In this document: positions 7,994 to 17,156 of the stretch, piece by piece
Position numbering within the stretch: position 1 is the first letter of the stretch
Layout of the letters: every line of letters begins with the position of its first letter
Assembly (NCBI RefSeq): GCF_025336485.1
Contig: NZ_JAODAB010000010.1
Span: 124,001-188,000, forward strand
Length of the DNA: 64,000 bases
Direction: 5' to 3'
Source of the DNA: Pseudomonas citri
GTDB lineage: Bacteria; Pseudomonadota; Gammaproteobacteria; Pseudomonadales; Pseudomonadaceae
Made by a program: the position numbers and the translations under genes
Notes under the pieces: generated by a model
What the model was told of the DNA's origin: nothing
What the model saw: the letters and a program-made list of their open reading frames with translations, nothing else
The model's database searches: none

Positions 7994-9201
7994 ACAGCTC
8001 CGGTAAGGGCACAAGGGTGGTGGTGACGGGCCTGGGGCCGGTCAGCCCGATCGGGGTCGGAAAAGAGGCTTTTTTCCATGCCTTGAAAACGGGGGTGAAT
8101 GGCACCGTGCCGCTGTCGAAAATCGACACGCAGCGCTTCGAAAGAAAGTACGGCTGCGAGGTGAAAGGCCCCATCGCTGAATGGGTCGCTGATTTCGATG
8201 CGTTCGCCGAATCGGGCACGCCGAGTCATTTTGCCCTGGCTGCCACCGGGCTCGCCCTTGCCGATGCCGGGATCGAGCGGGCCGCGATTGCTGGCCAGCG
8301 GGTCAATTGCTACTTCGGCACGACTTATGGTGAGTCCAACCTGATCGACGACATGGTCACGGCCATGGCGCAGCCCCAACCAGGCCGGCATGCGTCCCTG
8401 GGGCGCACGTTTGCTTCCGAGATCAGTCGAGACGTCGCGAGATCGATAGGTTCCACCGGCGAGGCCGTGACGATTGGCAATGCCTGCTCGGCCAGTAATG
8501 CCGCGTTGATCTTCGGCTACGAGGCCATCCAGGCGGGTGACTGCGAGCTGGCCATCTGCGGTGGGAGCGATGCGGTGTATAAGGCGACCTTCGCGACGTT
8601 CCATCGCCTGGGCAGCATGACCGACAAGGACTGCACGCCGTTCAACGCCGGTCGCAAGGGTGTCCTGACCTCCGAAGGCGGCAGCGCGCTGGTGCTCGAA
8701 AGTTACGAGCGGGCCATTCGCCGTGGGGCACACATTTATGCAGAAGTGCTCGGCTTCGCGATGAATTGCGATGCGGACCACATGGTGAGGCTCAATCACC
8801 ACAGCGTTGGCGACTGCATGAAGGCGGCACTTGTAAACGCCAGCGTCCTGCCCGGGACGGTGGGTTATATCTGTGCCCACGGCACCGGTACGGCAGCCAA
8901 TGACAATAACGAGTACAAGGCCATCGAAGCGGTCTTTGGCCATTCACCGCCACCGGTCAGTTCGATCAAGTCCATGATGGGGCATAGCATGGGCGCGGCG
9001 GCGGGTTTCGGTGCCATCGCCTGCATGCTTGCCCTCAGCGAAGGGTTACCGCCGACGATCAACGTGAGCGAGCAGGATCCTGAAATACCCATCGACGTGG
9101 TTTGCGAGGGTTTCAGGGCCGGAAAAGTCGACGTGGTCATCAACAATGCCTTCGCTTTTGGCGGAAATAATTCAATCCTGGTATTCGGTAATCTCAAATG
9201 A
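7990..9201 (+). CDS. Beta-ketoacyl-ACP synthase (FabF-like ketosynthase)
   Basis: 403 residues from the ATG at 7990, which overlaps the ACP stop. All three catalytic residues of a condensing enzyme are present: Cys in GNACSASNAA, His in CAHGTGTAANDNN and His in MMGHSMGAAAGF. It should extend an acyl chain on the adjacent ACP by decarboxylative condensation with malonyl units. It overlaps by 4 bp the next, degenerate ketosynthase gene, an arrangement reminiscent of KS/chain-length-factor pairs of type II polyketide and aryl-polyene loci. Confidence 0.9.
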   Translation: MNSSGKGTRVVVTGLGPVSPIGVGKEAFFHALKTGVNGTVPLSKIDTQRFERKYGCEVKGPIAEWVADFDAFAESGTPSHFALAATGLALADAGIERAAIAGQRVNCYFGTTYGESNLIDDMVTAMAQPQPGRHASLGRTFASEISRDVARSIGSTGEAVTIGNACSASNAALIFGYEAIQAGDCELAICGGSDAVYKATFATFHRLGSMTDKDCTPFNAGRKGVLTSEGGSALVLESYERAIRRGAHIYAEVLGFAMNCDADHMVRLNHHSVGDCMKAALVNASVLPGTVGYICAHGTGTAANDNNEYKAIEAVFGHSPPPVSSIKSMMGHSMGAAAGFGAIACMLALSEGLPPTINVSEQDPEIPIDVVCEGFRAGKVDVVINNAFAFGGNNSILVFGNLK

Positions 9202-10229
9202 GCAATGACGCTATCGTTGCACTGGCCGTAAACGATTGGGTCATGTTGCAGATGCCCGGCGCATTCGAGCAAGGGGGCACGGAGTTGCATCATGGGCTGG
9301 CGCCCCGGTGGAACCTGACGGCGGGCGAACTGGTGCCCAGCCGGGAGTTGAAAAATTTCGATCGACAGTCCCTGTTGCTATTGGCGGCGATGTCGTTGAT
9401 CGAGGATGCCAACCAGGGGGAATCCCTGGCGCGCGCGGCCGTCATTGGCGGCACGTCCAACGGTTCGATCGATACCGTCATCCAGTTGATCAAGGAATCG
9501 AACGAAAGTCGTTTTGCATTCCAGGTCAATCCGGCACAGATCCCCAATACCGTCATAAACTCCTCGGTGGGGCAGTTGGCGATCAAATACGGCATCAAGG
9601 GTGCCAACGTTTCGCTTTGCGCCAAGGAGTTGAGCTTCTACAGCGCGATGGTGCAAGGGCTGAGATTCGCCAGGCGCGGGGACTGCGAGCGGATCTACGC
9701 GACAGCCATGGAAACCTTCAGTGGGGAATTCGGTACCCTGTATGCCGACAGCCACGAGCTGGACGCGGCAGAACGAATCGATACCGCCGCGATTTTCAGT
9801 TTCCGAACTTGTTCCGACTCGCAAACACCGGGGCCGGTGGTCAGGTCCTGCGTTACCGGGCGTTTGTTCTCCACGAGCGGCGCCAGCCTGGGCGACCTGA
9901 TACTCACGTTCGCGGCGGGTAATGGGGTGGAGCCTGATAGACTCGGTCGGATCAGCGTGTCGGCAGCGGATTCGTGGCGGGCCGCCCTGGACGATCTCGG
10001 CCAGGCATTCGGGGAGAAACTCGATGTCCTGGAGCGGACGAAAGCGTTGAGCCTGTCCCTGGTCGGCGCCTACCAACTCGCCGACTTGGCACAGTCCGTC
10101 AAGGCCGGCGATGTTGGGGTAATGGCGTGTGTCGATGAGGAAGGCTTCTATGGCATCGCATTGGTGGGGTGTAGCGAAGCCCAGGCCGGTGCTGCCAAGG
10201 GTTCAAGTGATTCAGGCAAGGTAGGGTGA
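9198..10229 (+). CDS. Ketosynthase-like protein lacking catalytic histidines (chain-length-factor-like)
   Basis: 343 residues, shorter than a standard ketosynthase (about 400). The thiolase-like N-terminal half is recognisable (AAVIGGTSNGSID, IPNTVINSSVGQLAIKYGIKG, GANVSLCAKELSF with a Cys at the nucleophile position), but neither the GTGT nor the GHxxGAAG histidine motif is present. It probably cannot condense on its own and may heterodimerise with the upstream ketosynthase to set chain length. Start and stop codons overlap with both context genes or lie within 4 bp. Confidence 0.75.
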   Translation: MSNDAIVALAVNDWVMLQMPGAFEQGGTELHHGLAPRWNLTAGELVPSRELKNFDRQSLLLLAAMSLIEDANQGESLARAAVIGGTSNGSIDTVIQLIKESNESRFAFQVNPAQIPNTVINSSVGQLAIKYGIKGANVSLCAKELSFYSAMVQGLRFARRGDCERIYATAMETFSGEFGTLYADSHELDAAERIDTAAIFSFRTCSDSQTPGPVVRSCVTGRLFSTSGASLGDLILTFAAGNGVEPDRLGRISVSAADSWRAALDDLGQAFGEKLDVLERTKALSLSLVGAYQLADLAQSVKAGDVGVMACVDEEGFYGIALVGCSEAQAGAAKGSSDSGKVG

Positions 10230-10232
10230 CGT

Positions 10233-10931
10233 ATGATTCTGGTAGTGAGATGGCTGTTGGTCGGGCTGTTCATCGTCCTGAGCTTCCCTTTTTTATGTGT
10301 GTTCATGTTGATCAATCCGAAGAAGAATCGGAACCTGCACGTCGCCTGCCGCGCCTATTCGGTGATCAATCGAATATTTTCGGTTCGTGTCGCTGTCAGG
10401 GGCTTCAACACGATTGCCGAGGGCAAGCCATATATCTATGTGGCCAACCATCAATGCAACTATGACGTGATGATCGTTGCCGAGGCGCTCAAGCCAGGCA
10501 CGGTCATTGTCGGGAAGGAATCGCTCAAGTGGTTGCCCTTGGTGGGGCAACTGTACTGGCTGACCGGCAGCCTGTTCATTGACCGAAGCAATCCGCGGGC
10601 CTCTATCCAGAGCATGCGCAAGGTGGCCAGGAATGTCGCGGCCAACAATACGTCCCTCTGGATTTTCCCTGAAGGCACCCGGAACAACGGCGGGAACATG
10701 TTGCCTTTCAAGAGCGGCGCGTTCCGACTCGCCAAGGATATGGGAGTGGGGATCGTTCCCGTGACGATCTGCTCCGCTGTCAGGGATGTTGCCTACAATT
10801 CATTACGCGCCACTGACGTCAGCATCGTCGCTCACCCGCCCATCGAGGCGGATGTCGTGGCAAGCATGAGTAGCAAGGACCTGGCGAGCCACGCGCGCGA
10901 GATCATCAGTAACATGATCCCGATCGTTTGA
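10233..10931 (+). CDS. 1-acylglycerol-3-phosphate O-acyltransferase (PlsC-like) family protein
   Basis: 232 residues with an N-terminal membrane segment (residues about 3-27). Motif I is NHQCNYD (NHx4D, catalytic His/Asp) and the substrate-binding motif FPEGTRNNGG is intact. Family members transfer acyl groups from acyl-ACP or acyl-CoA to lipid hydroxyls at the inner membrane. It is the last gene of the operon and probably O-acylates the pathway product or a phospholipid partner. Housekeeping plsC is unlikely given the context. Confidence 0.88.
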   Translation: MILVVRWLLVGLFIVLSFPFLCVFMLINPKKNRNLHVACRAYSVINRIFSVRVAVRGFNTIAEGKPYIYVANHQCNYDVMIVAEALKPGTVIVGKESLKWLPLVGQLYWLTGSLFIDRSNPRASIQSMRKVARNVAANNTSLWIFPEGTRNNGGNMLPFKSGAFRLAKDMGVGIVPVTICSAVRDVAYNSLRATDVSIVAHPPIEADVVASMSSKDLASHAREIISNMIPIV

Positions 10932-10943
10932 GCCAGCGGCTCA
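10929..10943. terminator. Small hairpin spanning two convergent stop codons
   Basis: TGAGCC-AGC-GGCTCA, a 6-bp stem with 3-nt loop, contains the TGA of the acyltransferase and the complementary stop of the convergent methyltransferase gene. Weak as a terminator because no T tract follows. Confidence 0.35.
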
Positions 10944-11645
10944 CACGGCATCCTGTCCAGGCGCGGTGTACGGGTCGTTCCGTCGCTCCGCCACCAGCAA
11001 CAACGACTGCGGCGCGGGGCTCTGCGGATGTTGCGGTTCCTGCAGGCCCGCCAGTTGAAAGCCGGCCATGTCCAACGCATTGAGCCAACTGGACAAGGTG
11101 CGAAAATACCAGGGCATGGGATGCCACTGCCCCTGGACCCCGCTGAACGTCTCTTCTCGCCAGCCATCCTGATAGTCACCCGCCGCCACGCTCCATGGAT
11201 GCAGCGTCTGGATCACCAGGGCGCCGCCAGGGCAGAGCAGGGCACCCACGGCGCTGAGCAACGGGATAATGTCCTGGTGCAGTAAAGAGAAATTGGCGCA
11301 GACCAGATTGTAGTCGCGACCAATGTCCACATTCCTGTCCACCAAGGCTTCATAGCTCGCCAGGTGCACCGGCGAGCAGCCAGAAGCCCGGGCTGCGTCG
11401 ACCAGCGTCGCTTCGCCATCCACGCCGACCGTCTCGATGCCTCGCTCAGCCAGCGCCCGCAACAGCCAGCCTTCGCCGCAGCCGAGGTCGAGCACGCGTT
11501 CGGGCTGGCGGCTCAACGCCGCGAGCAGGATGGCCTGGTCCGTGACCTTTTGACGGCTTTCAATGCTGGCACTGCGCACGGCTTCGATCCAGGATCGGGC
11601 GTTGTGGTGCCAGCTTTGCCGGAGAGTGGCTTCAGACGCCGACAT
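10941..11645 (-). CDS. Class I SAM-dependent methyltransferase
   Basis: 234 residues. Motif I is VLDLGCGEGWLLRAL with the acidic motif II in VGVDGE, followed by a YNLVCANFSLLHQD motif IV region. The fold is that of UbiE/Tam-type small-molecule methyltransferases; the substrate is not predictable. Convergent with the lipid operon and therefore probably not part of it. Confidence 0.82.
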   Translation of the reverse strand: MSASEATLRQSWHHNARSWIEAVRSASIESRQKVTDQAILLAALSRQPERVLDLGCGEGWLLRALAERGIETVGVDGEATLVDAARASGCSPVHLASYEALVDRNVDIGRDYNLVCANFSLLHQDIIPLLSAVGALLCPGGALVIQTLHPWSVAAGDYQDGWREETFSGVQGQWHPMPWYFRTLSSWLNALDMAGFQLAGLQEPQHPQSPAPQSLLLVAERRNDPYTAPGQDAV

Positions 11646-11704
11646 GTTCGTTGTTCCATCGTGGTGGCTTGCGTCAAGGATAGGTCAACGCGCCGGGTCG
11701 ATGA

Positions 11705-12334
11705 TCAAAGTGGACGATCGAGAAACAACAGGCGTGCCGCCAGCGCGGTCATGACCCCGGCGAAACCATAGGTTCCGAGGCGCCTGGAGAGTGTGCTGCC
11801 GATCCGTTTCCTTCTCAGCAGCCCGGCGCAGACACCGAGCAGGGTATGGAAGACCAGCGCGATCAGCGCCAGCAACGCGCCGAGGAATACCAGCTGAAGG
11901 CTGACGTTTCCGCGCGATACGCTGACGAATTGCGGCAAAAACACCATGAAGAACAGCAACGCCTTGGGGTTCAAGAGGCTGTTGAGGGCGCCACGGGCGA
12001 AAATCTTCCAGAGCGATGCCAACGGCGGTTCAGCGCCCGGCGCCACGCCAGGGGATTTGAGCGCTTGCCAGGCGAGCCACAGCAGATACGCGGCCCCGGC
12101 CAGGCGCAATATTTCGAACGCCGGTGCCCAGCTCATCACAAGGGCGCCAATCCCGGCGCTGACCATGAGGGTCATCAGCACATCGGCGAACGTAATGCCC
12201 AGGGCGGCGGCCAGGCCGGCACGCCAACCGTAGGTCAGTGCATGGCTGGTGACGAACGCCATGTTGGGCCCGGGAACGATGAGCAACAGCAGGGCGGCGA
12301 CAACGAACAAGTACAGATTGGCTGCATCGGGCAT
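11705..12334 (-). CDS. LysE/RhtB-family amino acid exporter
   Basis: 209 residues, five to six membrane segments, with the family N terminus VPGPNMAFVTSHALTYGWRAGLAAALG and the LLNPKALLFFMVFLPQF segment. Members export amino acids or derivatives such as homoserine lactone, threonine or lysine through the inner membrane. Monocistronic, divergent from the exported protein at 12545. Confidence 0.9.
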   Translation of the reverse strand: MPDAANLYLFVVAALLLLIVPGPNMAFVTSHALTYGWRAGLAAALGITFADVLMTLMVSAGIGALVMSWAPAFEILRLAGAAYLLWLAWQALKSPGVAPGAEPPLASLWKIFARGALNSLLNPKALLFFMVFLPQFVSVSRGNVSLQLVFLGALLALIALVFHTLLGVCAGLLRRKRIGSTLSRRLGTYGFAGVMTALAARLLFLDRPL

Positions 12335-12544
12335 GGCATCACCTCATGGGTCGAGCCATGACAGTAGGCCAATGGTCGCGCGGGCGGTAGCAACAGTCAG
12401 GCTTGATCTGACAGCAACAGTCAGGTGCTCTTCATGCAGTTGGCTTTAGAGTCGTAACGCTGGCGCCTGTACTTTGACACTATCGCGATGAAGTACCGTT
12501 TGTCGCTACACTGCGGCCCTTGAATTACAGCAAGGAAGCGGTCG

Positions 12545-13933
12545 ATGCGTTCACTGATCAAGAGTGTGTTGCTTTCCACGTGCCTGGCGGCCCCGGCCAT
12601 GGCCGAACCTTTATCGTTTGCGGTCAATGATCGCAGTGGCCAGTACCTGGTCGAAGTGGTGTTCCCGGATCCGCCACAAGACCGGAAGCAACTGGCGCAA
12701 GCGTTCATGACCGTGCGCGACAACAAGACACGCGAGGTCCTGCAGCAATTGCAGACCCCGGCCGGCAACATGGCGGTAGATCGTAACGGCAAGGCCGACG
12801 CCTGGTTGCTCGGGCCCTTCAGCCTGTTGTACTTCGATGATTTCAACTTCGACGGTCGCCTGGACCTGGCGATTCGTAACGGCAGCGATCCGGTGGCCAG
12901 CTACAAGCCGAAGTTCGACGTCTATCTCCAGACACCAGCACCACAGAAAGCCCAATGGATTCTCAACCAGCCCCTGACGGACCTGGCGAGAGAGACCACC
13001 AGCGGAATGTTCTCCGTCAGCCCGCTGGACGGCATCCTGCTTTCGCAAGTCGACCGTGAATGTTGCTGGACGCGCACCACCCAATGGCAAATGCGCGGCG
13101 ATGAGCTGGTGCGGCTGCATGCGTCCACCCAGGAAGAAGTCCAGCCGAGCGAGCCGGGCGAAAACTCCAGCATGCCCCGCGGCTATAGTCTGCGTACCAC
13201 GGGCGAATGGAAGGACGGGCAATGGCATGAACAGCCCAGCCTGGAAGGACCGGTCTACGAGGATCCGCAGATGTTCAGCGGCACCCTCAACGCCAAGATT
13301 CCGGTCGATGTCTGGTATCAGGAACAGGGCGCGGTCATCATCGGCGAAGTGCGCTATACCCGCGGCGGCAGCGGCAAGCCGATCAAGCTGGTGGGCTCCC
13401 GGGACGACAGTGACGAGACGGCCATTACCCTTTACGAATACGCCGACGATGGTCGCCAGACCGGTATCTGGCGCCTCGCCCGGCAGCAAGTCGAACCCTA
13501 CGACTACACCGGTACGTGGGTCAGTGGCGCCAATAGTGACGAAGGCGGATTGGCGGTCCGGTTGCACACTGCCGAGCGCGAACCGGACGCCGAGAAGATC
13601 GACGGCGTCGCCCGGGACCAACGCAGCGGTCACTACCAGATGCGCCAGGACGCCCTGGGGCGCGACGGCGACCTGGACTTGAAGATCCTGCCCGAGCGTG
13701 ATGCCAACGGTAAGGAACTGGCTGAATTCACCGTGACCCTGAAAGGTATCGTCACCGAACATCACGTCGTGCCGATGGAGACCGATAACCTGATCATCGT
13801 GCGAGCGCCGCAAGCGCCCGAGAAAAACGGGCCGTACCACATCCAGCTGGTAAACAACTTCGCGGTGATCAACTACAACACCGCGCCGAACGCCCAGGAC
13901 ATGCTGACGGGGATGTACGTCAAGCAACCTTGA
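12545..13933 (+). CDS. Exported protein of unknown function (XAC2610-like N-terminal region)
   Basis: 462 residues with a clear signal peptide (MRSLIKSVLLSTCLAAPAMA, cleavage after AMA). An acidic DFNFDGRLDLAIRNG loop near residues 100-115 resembles calcium-binding FG-GAP/dockerin-type loops found in XAC2610-related periplasmic proteins. The second half has repeated beta-rich segments (GEVRYTRGGSGKPIKLVG) without a catalytic motif I recognise. A hairpin follows at 13954-13970. A long frame exists on the opposite strand but lacks any family signature. Confidence 0.7.
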   Translation: MRSLIKSVLLSTCLAAPAMAEPLSFAVNDRSGQYLVEVVFPDPPQDRKQLAQAFMTVRDNKTREVLQQLQTPAGNMAVDRNGKADAWLLGPFSLLYFDDFNFDGRLDLAIRNGSDPVASYKPKFDVYLQTPAPQKAQWILNQPLTDLARETTSGMFSVSPLDGILLSQVDRECCWTRTTQWQMRGDELVRLHASTQEEVQPSEPGENSSMPRGYSLRTTGEWKDGQWHEQPSLEGPVYEDPQMFSGTLNAKIPVDVWYQEQGAVIIGEVRYTRGGSGKPIKLVGSRDDSDETAITLYEYADDGRQTGIWRLARQQVEPYDYTGTWVSGANSDEGGLAVRLHTAEREPDAEKIDGVARDQRSGHYQMRQDALGRDGDLDLKILPERDANGKELAEFTVTLKGIVTEHHVVPMETDNLIIVRAPQAPEKNGPYHIQLVNNFAVINYNTAPNAQDMLTGMYVKQP

Positions 13934-13953
13934 GAACGATCTTCTTGTAGAGT

Positions 13954-13970
13954 GGGGCGCCAGTCGCCCC
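13954..13970. terminator. Short GC hairpin between convergent genes
   Basis: GGGGCG-CCAGT-CGCCCC, a 6-bp stem in the 55-bp gap between the exported-protein gene and azlD, both ending here. Confidence 0.4.
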
Positions 13971-13988
13971 CTGACATTGCAACCGCCG

Positions 13989-14315
13989 TCAGGCCATCCA
14001 GCTCTTCAAGCCCCACAAAATCCCCATCCCGACCCCCAGCGTGAGCAATGCACTGCGGGTTCGCCAAGCCACCAGGGCGGCGAGGAGCGCTGCTGGAATC
14101 TGCGGATTGTGCCAGTCGAACACTGCGGGCCTATCCTGGTAAACCACCGCTGGCAGCACCAGTGCGGCCAACACGCTCGCCGGCACATACAGCAGGGCCC
14201 GCCTGAGCAACGGCGGGATACGCAACACCCCGTAGAGTTCGATGAAAGACAGGCGGATCGCGAAGGTGCCTGCGCCGATCAACGCGAACAGGCCCCACTG
14301 GGCGAGCTCACTCAT
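13989..14315 (-). CDS. AzlD-family branched-chain amino acid export subunit
   Basis: 108 residues with three to four membrane segments, starting at the ATG that overlaps the azlC stop by 4 bp (ATGA). The sequence FAIRLSFIELYG...PASVLAALVLPAVV is typical of AzlD small subunits, which pair with AzlC to export branched-chain amino acids or their analogues. A longer open frame upstream is the shadow of azlC. Confidence 0.88.
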   Translation of the reverse strand: MSELAQWGLFALIGAGTFAIRLSFIELYGVLRIPPLLRRALLYVPASVLAALVLPAVVYQDRPAVFDWHNPQIPAALLAALVAWRTRSALLTLGVGMGILWGLKSWMA

Positions 14316-15049
14316 GATGCCTCCTGATCGATGTCGTTGTGGCGTGCAAGACGAGCGGTCTGCTGAAAGTGCTCGACGGTCAGTCCCGTGACAATCCCTC
14401 CCAGGGAGGCGGTCAGCATGCCCAGGTTGTAGGGCAAGTCGATGGCCAGCAGCGCCAGCGCACCTCCTGCCAGCGCCGCACAAAGGGTCGCTGCGTTACG
14501 GATGCTGGGGACCAGCAGCGCCAGGAACGACAGGGGGATAGCAAAGCTCAATGACCAGGATTCGGGAATCCGTGCCCCCAGCAGTATTCCCGCGAGCACC
14601 GATAGATTCCAGCCGATCCACAAGGTGACCGCTGCCCCGGCGTAATACGGAAAGGCGAATCGCCCCAGCTCGCCGGAACCCAGTTTCAGGCTGCAAAGTG
14701 CGAAAGCCTGGTCCGACAACATGTACGAAAGCGGCCAGGTCTTGCGGCGAGGCAGACGTTGCAGGTAAGGCGCCAGGGAGGCGCTGTACATCAGGAAGCG
14801 CAGGTTGATAACCAGTGCCGTGACCACCATCGTGATAGGCAGCGCAGCATTTTGCATCAATTGCAGGACGGCGATCTGCGCCGACCCGGAATAGAAAAAC
14901 AGCGTCATGCCCATGATGGTCGTCGGTGACATTCCCATCTCGACAGCTGTGACGCCGGCAATCAAGCCGAAGGGAATGATCCCGGTGGCGAACGGCAGAA
15001 CGCCGCGCGCACTGTCCATGAACGCATGGGTCGCGTTTCGATATGGCAT
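14312..15049 (-). CDS. AzlC-family branched-chain amino acid exporter, large subunit
   Basis: 245 residues when begun at MPYRNATHAF (15049), more likely than the in-frame codon 45 bp earlier because AAGGAAATC precedes it. The motif RGVLPFATGIIPFGLIAGVTAVEMGMSP and the following FFYSGSAQIAVLQLM are the family signature. It is the first gene of the azlCD operon and is divergent from the LysR gene at 15186, a likely regulator. Confidence 0.9.
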   Translation of the reverse strand: MPYRNATHAFMDSARGVLPFATGIIPFGLIAGVTAVEMGMSPTTIMGMTLFFYSGSAQIAVLQLMQNAALPITMVVTALVINLRFLMYSASLAPYLQRLPRRKTWPLSYMLSDQAFALCSLKLGSGELGRFAFPYYAGAAVTLWIGWNLSVLAGILLGARIPESWSLSFAIPLSFLALLVPSIRNAATLCAALAGGALALLAIDLPYNLGMLTASLGGIVTGLTVEHFQQTARLARHNDIDQEAS

Positions 15050-15185
15050 TTGATTTCCTTGGCAGTTCCAGGCTGTTGTTGCGCTCGGCCTCAACAGCGA
15101 CGCCAGGTCAAAATAATGCGCCCGCCCGGTGGGAACAACGCTAGATTTCTGGAATATTAGGCCTAGAAAAACTGAGGCTCATGCC

Positions 15186-16064
15186 ATGCTCCTGGACTCA
15201 CCGATCCGCCACACCTTGCAACTCAATGCGCTGCGCGCCTTCGAAGCATCGGCCCGGCTTGGCGGTTTCGCCCGGGCAGCCGATGAACTGAAGGTGACGC
15301 CTGGGGCCATCGCGGCACAGGTCAAGTTGCTGGAAAACCAGTATGGTGCGGCGTTGTTCGAGCGTCATGCCAAGGGAGTCAGGCTTACGGCGCTGGGCGA
15401 GAGCATGAAGGAGCAATTTATCGAGGCGTTCGATGCCGTAGAGGAGGCCGCCCGAACGCTGCGGCGGCTATCGGCACCGCAGCGAGTGCATATCGTCACT
15501 TCGCCGGCGCTGGCCGAGTTATGGATCGGGCCGCGCCTGCCACGTCTCACCGAGCTTTTGGCGCCGATCGAGATCTCGGTCACGGCGGTCGATGAACCAC
15601 CCAACCTCAAACGCAGCCCATTCGACCTCTGCCTGTTCTACACCGCACAGTTGGAACGCGGGCAACGCATGCTCGCCGTTGAAGAGGTGCTACCGGTCTG
15701 CGTGCCTGCGCTGGCCGCGCAAATCAAACATCCGGGTGATCTGGCCAATGTCCGTTGCATCGCCGATGTGGTGTGGAACGACTGGGAGGTCTGGACGCGC
15801 TCGGCGATGCCCGGCGAGAAGTTCGTCGCCCGTGGCCCGGGTTTTTCGCTGTACTCCATTGCTGTACAGCAGGCCTTGCTGGCGGCTGGGGTATTGATTG
15901 GGCGTCGCAGCCTGGTCCAGCGCTACCTGGACACGGGCGAACTGGTTGCGCCTATCGATCAAGCGGTTCCGCTGGGCATGATCATCGCAGCCTGGCAGTC
16001 GCCCGGAGCCAGGGGCAACCGCGTGGTGGCGGCGGTGGAAGAAGCGTTGATGCAACTGGCGTAG
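15186..16064 (+). CDS. LysR-family transcriptional regulator (GcvA-like)
   Basis: 292 residues from the ATG at 15186. N-terminal winged helix-turn-helix LNALRAFEASARLGGFARAADELKVTPGAIAAQVK, then a LysR substrate domain. It sits 137 bp from the divergent azlCD operon and 75 bp upstream of the ACC deaminase gene in the same direction, so either could be its target. Divergent placement favours azlCD. Confidence 0.88.
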   Translation: MLLDSPIRHTLQLNALRAFEASARLGGFARAADELKVTPGAIAAQVKLLENQYGAALFERHAKGVRLTALGESMKEQFIEAFDAVEEAARTLRRLSAPQRVHIVTSPALAELWIGPRLPRLTELLAPIEISVTAVDEPPNLKRSPFDLCLFYTAQLERGQRMLAVEEVLPVCVPALAAQIKHPGDLANVRCIADVVWNDWEVWTRSAMPGEKFVARGPGFSLYSIAVQQALLAAGVLIGRRSLVQRYLDTGELVAPIDQAVPLGMIIAAWQSPGARGNRVVAAVEEALMQLA

Positions 16065-16139
16065 TGCAGTGTTGCGATCCATATTGAGATTCGCCGCAAC
16101 GCAGCGAACCTGGATCTTCCCACAACAAGGAGCAACACC

Positions 16140-17156
16140 ATGAACCTGCATCGTTTCAAGCGCTACCCACTGACCTTCGGTCCTTCCCCCATCACGCCCT
16201 TGAATCGCCTCAGCGCTCACCTGGGCGGCAAGGTTCAGTTGTATGCCAAGCGTGAAGACTGCAACAGCGGCCTGGCCTTTGGCGGGAACAAGACGCGCAA
16301 GCTCGAGTACCTGATTCCCGAGGCCATCGACCAGGGTTGCGACACCCTGGTTTCCATCGGCGGTATCCAGTCGAACCAGACCCGCCAGGTCGCCGCCGTC
16401 GCCGCTCACCTGGGCATGAAATGCGTGCTGGTGCAGGAAAACTGGGTGAATTATTCCGACGCCGTGTACGACCGCGTGGGCAATATCCAAATGTCGCGCA
16501 TCATGGGGGCCGATGTGCGCCTGGACGCCGCCGGATTCGACATCGGCATCCGTCCGAGCTGGGAAAAAGCCATGGCCGAGGTGGTGGAGCAGGGTGGAAA
16601 ACCGTTTCCGATCCCCGCCGGTTGCTCCGAACATCCCTATGGCGGCCTGGGATTCGTCGGGTTTGCCGAGGAAGTGCGTCAGCAGGAACAGGCGCTGGGC
16701 TTTACGTTCGACTACATCGTGGTCTGCTCGGTGACCGGCAGCACCCAGGCCGGCATGGTGGTGGGTTTCGCCGCGGACGGAGGCTCGCGCCGGGTCATCG
16801 GCATCGATGCCTCGGCCACACCGCAGAAGACCAAGGCGCAGATCCTGCGCATCGCCCGGCACACCGCCGAACTGGTTGACCTGGGCCGCGAGATCACCGA
16901 AGAGGATGTCGTTCTTGATACACGTTTCGCGTATCCGGAATATGGCCTGCCCAATGAAGGCACATTGGAAGCCATCCGCCTGTGTGCCCGGCTCGAAGGG
17001 GTGCTGACGGATCCGGTGTACGAGGGCAAATCCATGCACGGGATGATCGAAAAGGTCCGCGCGGGTGAGTTCCCCGAAGGTTCCAGGGTCTTGTATGCCC
17101 ACCTGGGCGGTGTGCCGGCGTTGAATGCCTATAGCTTCCTGTTCCGCAATGGCTGA
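16140..17156 (+). CDS. acdS: 1-aminocyclopropane-1-carboxylate deaminase
   Basis: 338 residues, the exact family length, with AAGGAG upstream. The PLP lysine lies in [11 protein letters not shown] (Lys51 region), Ser78 in [12 protein letters not shown], Tyr294-Glu295 in YEGKSMHGM and Leu322 in [10 protein letters not shown]. Glu295 and Leu322 distinguish true ACC deaminases from D-cysteine desulfhydrases of the same fold. The enzyme opens the cyclopropane ring of the plant ethylene precursor ACC to 2-oxobutanoate and ammonia, a well-known plant-growth-promotion trait. The gene usually neighbours an Lrp-type acdR; here the upstream neighbour is a LysR gene, while an Lrp gene lies about 9 kb away. 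Confidence 0.95.
   Translation: MNLHRFKRYPLTFGPSPITPLNRLSAHLGGKVQLYAKREDCNSGLAFGGNKTRKLEYLIPEAIDQGCDTLVSIGGIQSNQTRQVAAVAAHLGMKCVLVQENWVNYSDAVYDRVGNIQMSRIMGADVRLDAAGFDIGIRPSWEKAMAEVVEQGGKPFPIPAGCSEHPYGGLGFVGFAEEVRQQEQALGFTFDYIVVCSVTGSTQAGMVVGFAADGGSRRVIGIDASATPQKTKAQILRIARHTAELVDLGREITEEDVVLDTRFAYPEYGLPNEGTLEAIRLCARLEGVLTDPVYEGKSMHGMIEKVRAGEFPEGSRVLYAHLGGVPALNAYSFLFRNG

Noticed and set aside
12611..13927. Long minus-strand open frame (438 codons) opposite the exported protein
   Set aside because: No family motifs, His/Val/Gly-rich composition typical of antisense frames in GC-rich genes, and the plus-strand gene has a signal peptide and ribosome site.
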